A stretch of DNA of 64,000 bases from NCBI RefSeq assembly GCF_008974245.1, contig NZ_BBZI01000010.1:248001-312000 (forward strand). Direction: 5' to 3'. A model generated the notes under the pieces. That model was not told where the DNA came from and did not search any database. It was given only the letters and a program-made list of their open reading frames with translations. The stretch's first letter is position 1. Each line of letters begins with the position of its first letter. This DNA is from Streptomyces abyssomicinicus (GTDB lineage: Bacteria > Actinomycetota > Actinomycetes > Streptomycetales > Streptomycetaceae). Both the position numbers and the translations under genes were made by a program. Of the stretch, positions 51,627-59,922 are shown piece by piece.

Positions 51627-52457
51627 ATGCCGTCCGCCCGCCCCAGGCTCCTGCACGTCACCGACCTCGCCTACCCGGCCGCGGGACGCCGCTACTGCGA
51701 CGAGGACATCCACCTCTCCGCCCGGCTGGGCGAGGACTTCGACACCGCCCTGTGCCACCCCCGGCAGGCCGCGGCGCTGATGGACTCCTTCGACGCCGTG
51801 CTGGTCCGCAACAGCGGCCCCGTACTGGGCCACCTCGCCGCCCACCGGGAGTTCCGGGACCGCGCCCTGGCCGCCGGGACCCGCGTCTACAACGAGCTCA
51901 CCGGCCAGGGGGACATGGCGGGCAAGCAGTACCTGCTCGACCTCACCGCCGCGGGGCACCCCGTCATCCCCACCGTCGACCGGCCCGAGGACCTGGGCCT
52001 GCTGCCCCGCGCGGACGCCTACGTCGTCAAGCCGCGGCTCGGAGCCGACTCCGTCGGACTGCGCGTCCTCGCCCCGGACGAGCTCGGCGGCGTCGAGTAC
52101 GGCGACGTCCTGGTGCAGCCCCGGATCGACTTCGTCCACGAGGTCTCCTTCTACTTCGTCGACGACGCGTTCCAGTACGCGCTGTACGCCCCCGACCCGC
52201 GGCGCCGCTGGGAACTCGTCCCCTACGAACCCACCGGCGAGGACCTGGAGTTCGCCCGCCGCTTCGTCGCGTGGAACACCATCTCCCACGGCATCCAGCG
52301 CGTCGACGCCTGCCGGGCCCCCGACGGCCGGCTGCTGCTGGTGGAGCTGGAGGACCTCAACCCCTACCTTTCCCTGGACGCCCTCCCGGCCGAGCGCCGC
52401 GACGCGTTCGTCGACGCCCTCAAGGCCGCACTGCACCGCCTGCTCGACCGCGGCTGA
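51627..52457 (+). CDS. ATP-grasp domain protein of unknown substrate
   Basis: 276 residues. VVKPRLGADSVGLRV (ATP-binding Lys), LVQPRIDF, and the metal-binding C-terminal DGRLLLVELEDLNPYLSLD (Glu and Asn) define an ATP-grasp ligase fold. Such enzymes join a carboxylate to an amine or thiol via acyl phosphate. Short, stand-alone members of this type are known in streptomycetes without an assigned reaction. ATG has GAGGAG 5 bases upstream. Confidence 0.75.
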   Translation: MPSARPRLLHVTDLAYPAAGRRYCDEDIHLSARLGEDFDTALCHPRQAAALMDSFDAVLVRNSGPVLGHLAAHREFRDRALAAGTRVYNELTGQGDMAGKQYLLDLTAAGHPVIPTVDRPEDLGLLPRADAYVVKPRLGADSVGLRVLAPDELGGVEYGDVLVQPRIDFVHEVSFYFVDDAFQYALYAPDPRRRWELVPYEPTGEDLEFARRFVAWNTISHGIQRVDACRAPDGRLLLVELEDLNPYLSLDALPAERRDAFVDALKAALHRLLDRG

Positions 52458-52485
52458 GTGGTTGGCCGCCCCGTTCCGGGGCAGC

Positions 52486-52980
52486 ATGGCACGCATGCGA
52501 TCCAGCGACGCGTTCATGAAGCGTCTCAACCCCGACATGTGCGTGGTGACCGCGGTCGCCGACGGGGAGCGGTCCGGCTGTCTCGTCGGGTTCTGGACCC
52601 AGTGCTCCATCGATCCGCCCCGGCTCACCGTCTGGATCTCCAAGACCAACCACACCCACCGCGTCGCGCTGCGGGCCGAGCGGCTGACGGTCCACCTGCT
52701 CACCCCGGAGCAGCACGGCCTGGCCGCGCTGTTCGGCGGGCGGACGGGCGACGACACCGACAAGTTCGCCGACGTCGACTGGCACGAAGGGCCGGGCGGC
52801 AGCGCGGTCCTCACCGAAGCGGCGGCCTGGACGGTCGGCCTCGTCCAGGAGCGCTTCGACACCGGCGACCACGTCGCCCACGTCCTCGCGCCCGAGCGGA
52901 GTGGCGAGCACCCGCGGCAGGGCGGGCCCCTGCTCAGACTGGAGGACGTCCTGGACATCGAGCCCGGGCACCCAGCCTGA
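52486..52980 (+). CDS. Flavin reductase family (FMN-binding split-barrel) protein
   Basis: 164 residues. ADGERSGCLVGFWTQCSIDPPRLTVWISKTNHTHRVA is the flavin-reductase split-barrel core. Family members reduce FMN with NAD(P)H or act as FMN-dependent oxidoreductases, often as partners of monooxygenases. ATG at 52486 chosen; ATG at 52495 also in frame. It is 28 bases after the ATP-grasp gene, and a possible operon partner. Confidence 0.78.
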   Translation: MARMRSSDAFMKRLNPDMCVVTAVADGERSGCLVGFWTQCSIDPPRLTVWISKTNHTHRVALRAERLTVHLLTPEQHGLAALFGGRTGDDTDKFADVDWHEGPGGSAVLTEAAAWTVGLVQERFDTGDHVAHVLAPERSGEHPRQGGPLLRLEDVLDIEPGHPA

Positions 52981-52992
52981 GACGCGGACGCC

Positions 52993-53013
52993 CCCGGGAC
53001 GACGACGCCCGGG
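52993..53013. terminator. Short hairpin between convergent genes
   Basis: CCCGGG (52993-52998) and CCCGGG (53008-53013) with a 9-base loop; weak alone, but correctly placed between convergent stops at 52980 and 53050. Confidence 0.35.
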
Positions 53014-53049
53014 AGGCGGACGACCTCGCGGTCGACCTCGGGCGCGTCC

Positions 53050-55425
53050 TCAGGCTCCCGGCTCCTCCTGCGGCGTCACCCGGATGTCCAGCACGCAGAC
53101 GTCGTCGCGCCGCTCGCCCTCCAGCATCTCGGCGAGCAGCGGCCCCAGCGACGCCGATCCCGGCCGGTCGTCATGGCCGGTGGCCGCGCGGGCCAGCCGC
53201 TGGAGGCCGGCGTCGATGCCCTCCGAGGGCCGCTCGATCAGGCCGTCGGTGTACAGCAGGATCCGGTCGCCGGGCTCCAGCAGGCACTCGCCCTCCTGGA
53301 ACGGCGGGTTCTCCACCGCGCCCAGCAGCATGCCCATCGGGCGCTTCAGGAACCGCGCCTCGCCGTCGCGCAGCAGCAGCGGCGGCGGATGGCCCGCCTG
53401 CGCCCACACCAGCTTGCGCTCACGCGGGTTGTAGCGGGCCAGCACCATGGTGGCCGTGGCGCGCGGCTCCCCGGTGTGCAGCAGCAGGGCGTTGAGCCGC
53501 GCCAGCGCTCCGGTCAGCGAGGAGCCGGTGATCACCATGCCCTTGGCGGTGAACCGCAGCTGCGCCATGGTGGCCACCGCGTCGATGCCGTGCCCGGCCA
53601 CGTCGCCCACCACGCACAGGGCGTCCCCGTCAGGCAGTTCGATGGCGCTGAACCAGTCACCACCCACCTGTATGCCGGACTGAGCGGGCAGGTAGGCGAC
53701 GTCCACCCGCAGCCCGCCCGGACGCACCGGCTGGTGCGGCAGGGGCAGCAGCGCCTGCTGGAGCCGGCTGGCCAGACTCCGCTCGGCCCGCAGCATGCCG
53801 TGCTGGGTGAGCATCATCCGCTCGCTCTCCACCAGCGCCAGCTCGGCGCTGCGCTGCGCCGTCAGGTCCTGGACGAACCCGTGCGCCTCCACCGGCGCGC
53901 CCCGGGGATCGGTCACCGCCTCGGCGACGGCCCGCAGATGGCGCACGCCGCCCGCGGCGCGGATCCGGAACGGCACGTCGAAGGGCCGCCCCTCCGAGGC
54001 CAGGGCGTCCACGGCACGGCGGAGCGCCGGCCGGTCCTCGGCCACCACCAGGTCCGGCAGGTCGTCGTAGGGGACGGGACCGTCCGCCGGGGAACGGTCG
54101 AAGATCCTGAAGACCTGCGGCGACCAGTTCACCTCGTGGGTCAGCAGATTCCAGTTGGTCCAGCCCAGGTTGCCCAGACGCTGCACGTCGGAGAGGCGCT
54201 GCTCCTGGCGCTCGGCGATCTCGTAGCGCGACCAGGTCAGCATCAGGCCGTCACCCAGACGCCGGGCGCGCACCGAGAAGGTGGGCAGCTCCGCCGCGTC
54301 GGCGTCCGGCGAGGGATAGGCCATCGGCTCGCCCTCGTACGCCTCCCCGGTGGCCAGCGTGTGCAGCAGGCCCTCCCAGGTGTGCCCGTCGGCCAGCGCC
54401 GGGAACGACTCGAGCAGCCGGACGCCCACCAGCGACCGGCCGCTGAGGCCGGTCAGCCCGACCACGGCGGGGCCGGCCGCCTCGATGCGGTAGTCCTCCA
54501 CCAGGCCGGAGGCCGACCGCAGCGGGGCCAGCGCCAGCGCCGCCTCGGGCAGCGCGTCCAGCACCGCCTGAACGGTCGGCAGCGAGACGTCCTCGGAGGG
54601 CGGCGGCCACGTGTCGAAGGAGCCGAGCGAGCCGGAGCAGAGCCGGGCGACCGACCTCAGCAGCTCCCGCGTCCGGGGGCCGAACGGCGCCACCGGGCGG
54701 CACAGCACACCGAGCGCGGCGGCGGGCCCGCTGCCCGTGCCGACCGGCAGCCACGCCTGGGCGCCCCACGGACCCGGCGGACCACCGGCGCGGGCCGGCC
54801 CGCCCGCGCCGACGCCGGCGTTTTCCAGCCAAAGCGGTGCATGGGTCCGGACCACCTCGGCCACCGGGCTGCCGTCCGCCGGGGGTTCACGGCGCCAGCG
54901 GGCGGCCTGGTGCCGGGTGAAGCCCGCGTGACCGGTCAGCCCGAGGCCGCCGTCCGGCAGTGTGGAGAACACGGCCACGGCGTCCGCGCCGACGCTGCCG
55001 GCCAGCTCCTCGCGCAGCCGGCGGGCCAGCTCCATCGGGGTGCGGACCCGGACCAGGGCGCGGCCCACCTGCCGCAGCACCGCGGCGTTGGCGTCCTCGG
55101 CCGGGGCGGGCGCGGACCCCCAGGCCGTGGGAGCGGACCCGGAGGAGGGCGGGGAGGCGGGAGCGGGCACGGCGGGCGCCCTGCGGACCGCCGCGCCGCC
55201 GGCGGAGGACCGGTCCGTCGCCGTCCCGCCCACGGTGAGCCGGCACTCGTCCAGCAGCGTGCGCCCCCCGGCGCGGGCCCTGCGGAGCAGCTCCGCCTGC
55301 GCCTCGTCGGCGGTTCTGCCGGTCAGGGCCATGATCACGCCCTTCGCCCGCTCCAGCACGGCCTCGGACGCCACCACATCGGGCATGGCACCGGCTTCGG
55401 CGGCGGGAGCAGGATCGGTCGTCAC
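53050..55425 (-). CDS. ANTAR-GAF-PAS-SpoIIE phosphatase
   Basis: 791 residues. Near the N-terminus, LERAKGVIMALTGRTADEAQAELLRRARAGGRTLLDECRLTV is an ANTAR-type RNA-binding helix set. A Pro/Ala linker, a GAF domain (about 100-260), a PAS-like region (about 270-530, including RIRAAGGVRHLRAVAEAVTDPRG) and a C-terminal PP2C/SpoIIE core (VGGDWFSAIELPDGD, VGDVAGHGIDA, LLYTDGL) follow. It probably dephosphorylates a STAS protein in response to a ligand; the ANTAR part suggests a link to RNA. The start is uncertain (GTG 55425 proposed, no strong ribosome site). Confidence 0.85.
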   Translation of the reverse strand: MTTDPAPAAEAGAMPDVVASEAVLERAKGVIMALTGRTADEAQAELLRRARAGGRTLLDECRLTVGGTATDRSSAGGAAVRRAPAVPAPASPPSSGSAPTAWGSAPAPAEDANAAVLRQVGRALVRVRTPMELARRLREELAGSVGADAVAVFSTLPDGGLGLTGHAGFTRHQAARWRREPPADGSPVAEVVRTHAPLWLENAGVGAGGPARAGGPPGPWGAQAWLPVGTGSGPAAALGVLCRPVAPFGPRTRELLRSVARLCSGSLGSFDTWPPPSEDVSLPTVQAVLDALPEAALALAPLRSASGLVEDYRIEAAGPAVVGLTGLSGRSLVGVRLLESFPALADGHTWEGLLHTLATGEAYEGEPMAYPSPDADAAELPTFSVRARRLGDGLMLTWSRYEIAERQEQRLSDVQRLGNLGWTNWNLLTHEVNWSPQVFRIFDRSPADGPVPYDDLPDLVVAEDRPALRRAVDALASEGRPFDVPFRIRAAGGVRHLRAVAEAVTDPRGAPVEAHGFVQDLTAQRSAELALVESERMMLTQHGMLRAERSLASRLQQALLPLPHQPVRPGGLRVDVAYLPAQSGIQVGGDWFSAIELPDGDALCVVGDVAGHGIDAVATMAQLRFTAKGMVITGSSLTGALARLNALLLHTGEPRATATMVLARYNPRERKLVWAQAGHPPPLLLRDGEARFLKRPMGMLLGAVENPPFQEGECLLEPGDRILLYTDGLIERPSEGIDAGLQRLARAATGHDDRPGSASLGPLLAEMLEGERRDDVCVLDIRVTPQEEPGA

Positions 55426-55653
55426 GTGACGAGCATGGCACATCGCGTGCGAGGAGATCACGCGGACGCCCACGTCAGGGCATCTGTCAGGGACCTTCGG
55501 CCCTGCTCCTCCGCGCGGTGCCCGGGCAGCATGGAACCCTTCCCTCCGCATCCCGCGGAAGGGCGTGGCCGAAAACCCGCCGCTGCTCCGCGCGCACCCA
55601 CTTCGGGTGGAGCCGACAGGCAAGGATCCGCGCCCGGTGGGAAGGTGGTCGGC

Positions 55654-56451
55654 ATGACCGACCTCGGCCTTCCCCCGCAGATCCGGGCCTGCCTGTTCGA
55701 CCTCGACGGCGTCGTCACGCGGACCGCCGTGGTGCACGCGGCGGCCTGGAAGGAGACCTTCGACAGCTTCCTCGAGGAACGGGACGGGGCCGGTTACCGG
55801 CCCTTCGACGCGGCGCACGACTACGACGAGTACGTCGACGGCCTGCCGCGCACCGACGGGGTGCGCACCTTCCTCGCCTCGCGCGGCATCACGCTCCCCG
55901 AGGGAGCCCCGGACGACCCCCCGGACGCCGTGACCGTGCAGGGCCTCGGCAACCGGAAGAACGAGCTGGTTCTGGCCAAGATCCGTGAAGGCGGGGTCGA
56001 GGCGTACGACAGCACCCTCGCCTACATCCGGGCCGTGCGCGCCCGCGGGCTCGCCACCGCGATCGTGTCCTCCAGCAAGAACTGTCTCGACGTGCTCCGC
56101 GCCGTGGACGCCGTCGGCCTCTTCGACGTCCGGATCGACGGCGTGGTCGCCGCCGAGCGCGGCCTGCCGGGCAAGCCGAACCCGGACACCTTCCTCGCCG
56201 CCGCCCGCGACCTCGGCGTGCGGCCCTCCGAGGCCGCCGTGTTCGAGGACGCCCTGGCCGGCATGGACGCCGGCCGCGCCGGACGCTTCGGACAGGTCGT
56301 CGGCGTGGACCGGGTGGGTCAGGCGGAAGCCCTGCGCGCGCACGGCGCGGACATCGTGGTCCAGGACCTCGGCGAGCTCGGCGGAGACGGCGGGTCCAGC
56401 AGGCCCGCCGAACCCGCCGAGCCGACGCGGACCCCGGGAGGTGGCGGGTGA
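55654..56451 (+). CDS. Beta-phosphoglucomutase-like HAD hydrolase
   Basis: 265 residues. DLDGVVTRT (Asp16, Asp18) motif I, VSSSKN motif II, PGKPNPD lysine motif III and EDALAGMDAGRAG motif IV; the cap has the long insert of beta-PGM family members. It converts beta-glucose-1-phosphate to glucose-6-phosphate. The next gene, a GH65 phosphorylase, starts on its stop codon (GTGA overlap), the canonical pairing for disaccharide phosphorolysis. Its C-terminus carries a Gly/Pro-rich extra tail. Confidence 0.88.
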   Translation: MTDLGLPPQIRACLFDLDGVVTRTAVVHAAAWKETFDSFLEERDGAGYRPFDAAHDYDEYVDGLPRTDGVRTFLASRGITLPEGAPDDPPDAVTVQGLGNRKNELVLAKIREGGVEAYDSTLAYIRAVRARGLATAIVSSSKNCLDVLRAVDAVGLFDVRIDGVVAAERGLPGKPNPDTFLAAARDLGVRPSEAAVFEDALAGMDAGRAGRFGQVVGVDRVGQAEALRAHGADIVVQDLGELGGDGGSSRPAEPAEPTRTPGGGG

Positions 56452-58802
56452 TCACCCAGCGGTCGTACGCCGTCGAACCCTGGACCGTCCGCGAGACCGA
56501 ACTCAGCCTGGACGTCCTCGCCCAGAGCGAGTCGGTCTTCGCGCTCTCCAACGGCCACGTCGGCTGGCGCGGCAACTTCGACGAGGGCGAGCCGCACGGC
56601 CTGCCCGGCAGCTACCTCAACGGCGTCTTCGAACTCCACCCCCTGCCGTACGCCGAGGCCGGCTACGGCTACCCCGAGTCCGGTCAGACGGTGATCAACA
56701 TCACCAACGGGAAGGTGCTGCGGCTGCTCGTCGACGACGAGCCGTTCGACCTGCGCCACGGCCGGCTGGTCGCCCACGAACGCACCCTGGACATGCGCCG
56801 CGGCGTGCTCGAGCGCAGCTGCGACTGGGTCTCCCCGGCAGGCTCCCGGGTACGGGTCCGCTCCACCCGCCTGGTCTCCCTCACCCAGCGGGCCATCGCC
56901 GCCGTCTCCTACGAGGTCGAGCCGGTCGACGCCCGGGTGCGCGTCGTCCTCCAGTCCGAACTGGTCGCCAACGAGCAGCTGCCCGACGGCACCGGAAGCG
57001 ACCCCCGGGCGGCCAAGGCGCTCCAGTCCCCGCTGGAGCCGGAGCAGAACTTCTCCTCGGGCAACAGGCTGCGTCTGGTGCACCGCACCAAGCGCAGCGG
57101 TATCCGGGTGGCCGTCGCCGCCGACCACGTGATCACCGGACACCAGCCGATCGTCACCGACAGCGAGAGCGAGGACGACCTCGCCCGGCTCACCGTCACC
57201 TCGGTCCTGGAGCCCGGTCAGCGTCTGGTGGTGCACAAGGTGGTCGCCCACGGCTGGTCCCGCACCCGCTCCCTGCCCGCCATGAGCGACCAGGTCGACG
57301 CGGCCCTCGCCGCCGCGCGCCACAGCGGGTGGGACGGGCTGCTCAAGGAGCAGGAGGAGTTCCTCGCGGACTTCTGGGGCCGCGCCGACGTCGAGGTCGA
57401 CGGCGACGAGGAGATCCAGCAGGCCGTCCGCTTCGCCCTCTTCCACGTCCTCCAGGCCGGCGTCCGGGCGGAGGAGCGCGCCATCCCCGCCAAGGGCCTC
57501 ACCGGGTCCGGCTACGACGGTCACGCCTTCTGGGACACCGAGACGTTCGTGCTCACACCGCTCACCTACACCTCGCCCAAAGCGGTGGCCGAGGCCCTGC
57601 GCTGGCGGCACAACACCCTCGAGGTCGCCAAGGAGCGCGCGGCCACGCTCGGGCTGTCGGGCGCGGCCTTCCCCTGGCGGACCATCGACGGCTCCGAGTG
57701 CTCCGGCTACTGGCCGGCCGGCACCGCCGCCTTCCACGTCAACGCCGACATCGCGGCGGCCGTAGTGCGCTACGTCGCGGCCACCGGGGACAGCCGCTTC
57801 GAGCGGGAGGTCGGTCTGGAACTGCTGGTGGAGACGGCGCGGCTGTGGCGCTCGCTCGGCCACCACGACCACCACGGCAACTTCCACATCGACGGAGTCA
57901 CCGGACCCGACGAGTACAGCGCCGTCGTCGACGACAACGCCTACACCAACCTGATGGCCCGGGCCAATCTGCTCGCCGCCGCCGACGCGGTGGAACGCCA
58001 CGCCGACCAGGCCGCCCGGCTCGGCGTCGACGACGAGGAGGGCGCCGGCTGGCGGGACGCCGCGGCGGCCATGCACATCCCCTACAACGAGGAACTGCGC
58101 GTCCACGAGCAGTCGGCCGGGTTCACCGGCCACCAGCGCTGGAACTTCGACAAGACCGGCCCCGACCAGTACCCGCTGCTGCTCCACTTCCCCTACTTCG
58201 ACCTCTACCGCAAGCAGGTCATCAAGCAGGCCGACCTGGTCCTGGCCATGTACACCTGCGACGACATGTTCGACGAGGAGCAGATCGCCCGGAACTTCGC
58301 CTACTACGAACCGCTCACCGTCCGCGACTCCTCCCTCTCGGCCTGCTGCCAGGCCGTCATCGCCGCCCGCGCCGGACACCTGCGGCTCGCCTACGACTAC
58401 ACGGCCGAGGCGGCGCTGATGGACCTCGACGACCTGGAGCACAACGCCCGCGACGGCCTGCACATCGCCTCCCTGGCCGGGGCGTGGCTGGCCCTGGTCG
58501 GCGGGTTCGGCGGGCTGCGCCAGCGCGGCGACCAGCTGGAGTTCGCGCCCCGGCTGCCGGAGAAGTTCAGCCGGCTCGCGTTCACCCTGCAGGTGCTCGG
58601 GCGCTGCCTGCGGGTGGAGATCACCCAGGAGACGGCCGCCTACCGGCTGGTCAGCGGCCGTCCGCTGACCATCCGCCATCACGGCACGCCGGTGCGGGTG
58701 ACCGCCAACGGCGGCGGCCCCGTCGTCCGCCCGGTGCCCAACCCCGTCCACCGTCCCACCCCCGAACAGCCCCCCCACCGCCCGCCGAACGGAGGCCGCT
58801 GA
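56448..58802 (+). CDS. GH65 disaccharide phosphorylase (trehalose/maltose/kojibiose type)
   Basis: 784 residues, full length for GH65. VFALSNGHVGWRGNFDEG at the N-terminus, DGHAFWDTETFVLTPL substrate site, GVTGPDEYSAVVDDNAYTN with general acid Glu489, and a C-terminal beta-sandwich. GH65 enzymes phosphorolyse alpha-linked glucose disaccharides to beta-glucose-1-phosphate, which the upstream HAD would convert. Which disaccharide cannot be told from these motifs. GTG at 56448 overlaps the HAD stop by 4 bases. Confidence 0.92.
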   Translation: MITQRSYAVEPWTVRETELSLDVLAQSESVFALSNGHVGWRGNFDEGEPHGLPGSYLNGVFELHPLPYAEAGYGYPESGQTVINITNGKVLRLLVDDEPFDLRHGRLVAHERTLDMRRGVLERSCDWVSPAGSRVRVRSTRLVSLTQRAIAAVSYEVEPVDARVRVVLQSELVANEQLPDGTGSDPRAAKALQSPLEPEQNFSSGNRLRLVHRTKRSGIRVAVAADHVITGHQPIVTDSESEDDLARLTVTSVLEPGQRLVVHKVVAHGWSRTRSLPAMSDQVDAALAAARHSGWDGLLKEQEEFLADFWGRADVEVDGDEEIQQAVRFALFHVLQAGVRAEERAIPAKGLTGSGYDGHAFWDTETFVLTPLTYTSPKAVAEALRWRHNTLEVAKERAATLGLSGAAFPWRTIDGSECSGYWPAGTAAFHVNADIAAAVVRYVAATGDSRFEREVGLELLVETARLWRSLGHHDHHGNFHIDGVTGPDEYSAVVDDNAYTNLMARANLLAAADAVERHADQAARLGVDDEEGAGWRDAAAAMHIPYNEELRVHEQSAGFTGHQRWNFDKTGPDQYPLLLHFPYFDLYRKQVIKQADLVLAMYTCDDMFDEEQIARNFAYYEPLTVRDSSLSACCQAVIAARAGHLRLAYDYTAEAALMDLDDLEHNARDGLHIASLAGAWLALVGGFGGLRQRGDQLEFAPRLPEKFSRLAFTLQVLGRCLRVEITQETAAYRLVSGRPLTIRHHGTPVRVTANGGGPVVRPVPNPVHRPTPEQPPHRPPNGGR

Positions 58803-59039
58803 CCGGAGCGCGGTCCGGCCACTCGGCGGCGGCCCCGCTGCCCCGAACGGATGAACGACCCCCTCGGCGCTGGCGTGGACCCGTCCTCCGGTGGCACCCG
58901 GACCACAGCATGACGGACACGGGCCTCTCACTCCTCAGGACGAGGCCGCGAACGAGTGCGACGGGCCAGGGGTGACAGCCGAACCGGTGCGCGGCGGCGC
59001 GGGCGTCCGGTCCCGTCACCGGGCCTCGTGCCCGGCGAC

Positions 59040-59064
59040 GTTCCCGGAGGACTGGCCGGGGTAC
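59040..59064 (+). promoter_or_regulatory. Sigma-B-type promoter (one mismatch)
   Basis: GTTC (59040-59043), 15 bases, GGGTAC (59059-59064); the -35 ends in C instead of T. It lies in the 334-base gap 58803-59136. A 10-bp hairpin at 59077-59103 would fall in the leader of the next gene. Confidence 0.45.
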
Positions 59065-59136
59065 AGGAACCGGCGCGCCGCGGCCGCGGTCCACGGCCGC
59101 GGCACGGGTGCCGGCCGACCGGGAGAGGGGTGCGAG

Positions 59137-59850
59137 ATGACAGGGGTGTTCGGCGGCACGGTGCGCACGGTCGCCCGTCAGGTGGCCCGGCTGCGGAGAG
59201 CGCCCGCCCTGCACCCCGCCGGGGTGACGTGCGTCGGGACGCTGGAGGTCCCCGGCGACCCGGAGGGCGGGTGGGGGGTCGAATGGCTGGACCGGCCCGG
59301 CGTCCACCCGGTCACCGCGCGCTGGTCGCTTGCGGCCGGCCTGCCCGGTGTCCTGCCCGACGGCGTGGGACTCGCGCTGCGGGTCGACGACGCCGACGGG
59401 CGGGGTTCCACCCTCGACCTGCTCCTCACCTCCAGCGGCCGCGGTCGCCTGGGCCGCCGCCTGCCCCTCCCGCGCCGGGACGCGCTCGGCGGCCCGTACT
59501 CCACCCTCACCGCCTACCGGGTGGGCCGGCGCGACCGGCTGCTGATGGCCTTCCCGGTGAAACCCCCGGCAGGCCGGTCCCGGGTTCCCGTCAGCGTGCC
59601 GGGACTCCGCCAGGCGCTGGGCCGAGGGCCCGTCACGTTCCGGCTCTGCACCGTGGCGGCGGGCGAACCCCGCCGGATGTTCGCCTCCCTGACCCTCGGC
59701 TCCGCCGGACCGGAGCCGCCCGCCCGGACGGTCTCGTACGAGCCCTACACCCACTGTCTGCCGGGGCTGCACCCCACCCGCTCGCTGCGCGCGCTCCGCG
59801 TCGCCGCCTACGCCGGTTCCCGGGGCGGGCGGCGCGAGCGAGGCGGGTGA
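59137..59850 (+). CDS. Catalase-fold-like protein, heme ligand not evident
   Basis: 237 residues. The order of elements (LHPAGVTCVGTLEVPGDP, then ARWSLAAGLPGVLPDGVGLALRVDD, LDLLLTSSG, PYSTLTAYRV) resembles the beta-barrel of small catalase-related proteins, but the distal His and proximal heme Tyr are not apparent. Databases sometimes call relatives 'phosphodiesterase'; I see no metal-binding phosphodiesterase motif. ATG at 59137 has GGGAGAGGGG upstream. A sigma-B-type promoter precedes it. Function unassigned. Confidence 0.55.
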   Translation: MTGVFGGTVRTVARQVARLRRAPALHPAGVTCVGTLEVPGDPEGGWGVEWLDRPGVHPVTARWSLAAGLPGVLPDGVGLALRVDDADGRGSTLDLLLTSSGRGRLGRRLPLPRRDALGGPYSTLTAYRVGRRDRLLMAFPVKPPAGRSRVPVSVPGLRQALGRGPVTFRLCTVAAGEPRRMFASLTLGSAGPEPPARTVSYEPYTHCLPGLHPTRSLRALRVAAYAGSRGGRRERGG

Positions 59851-59922
59851 CGGACGGCGGGTGCGCCGCCCGGGGCACCGGACAACGGATGCAAGACCGA
59901 CGCAGAATCGCGAAGGACGTCG

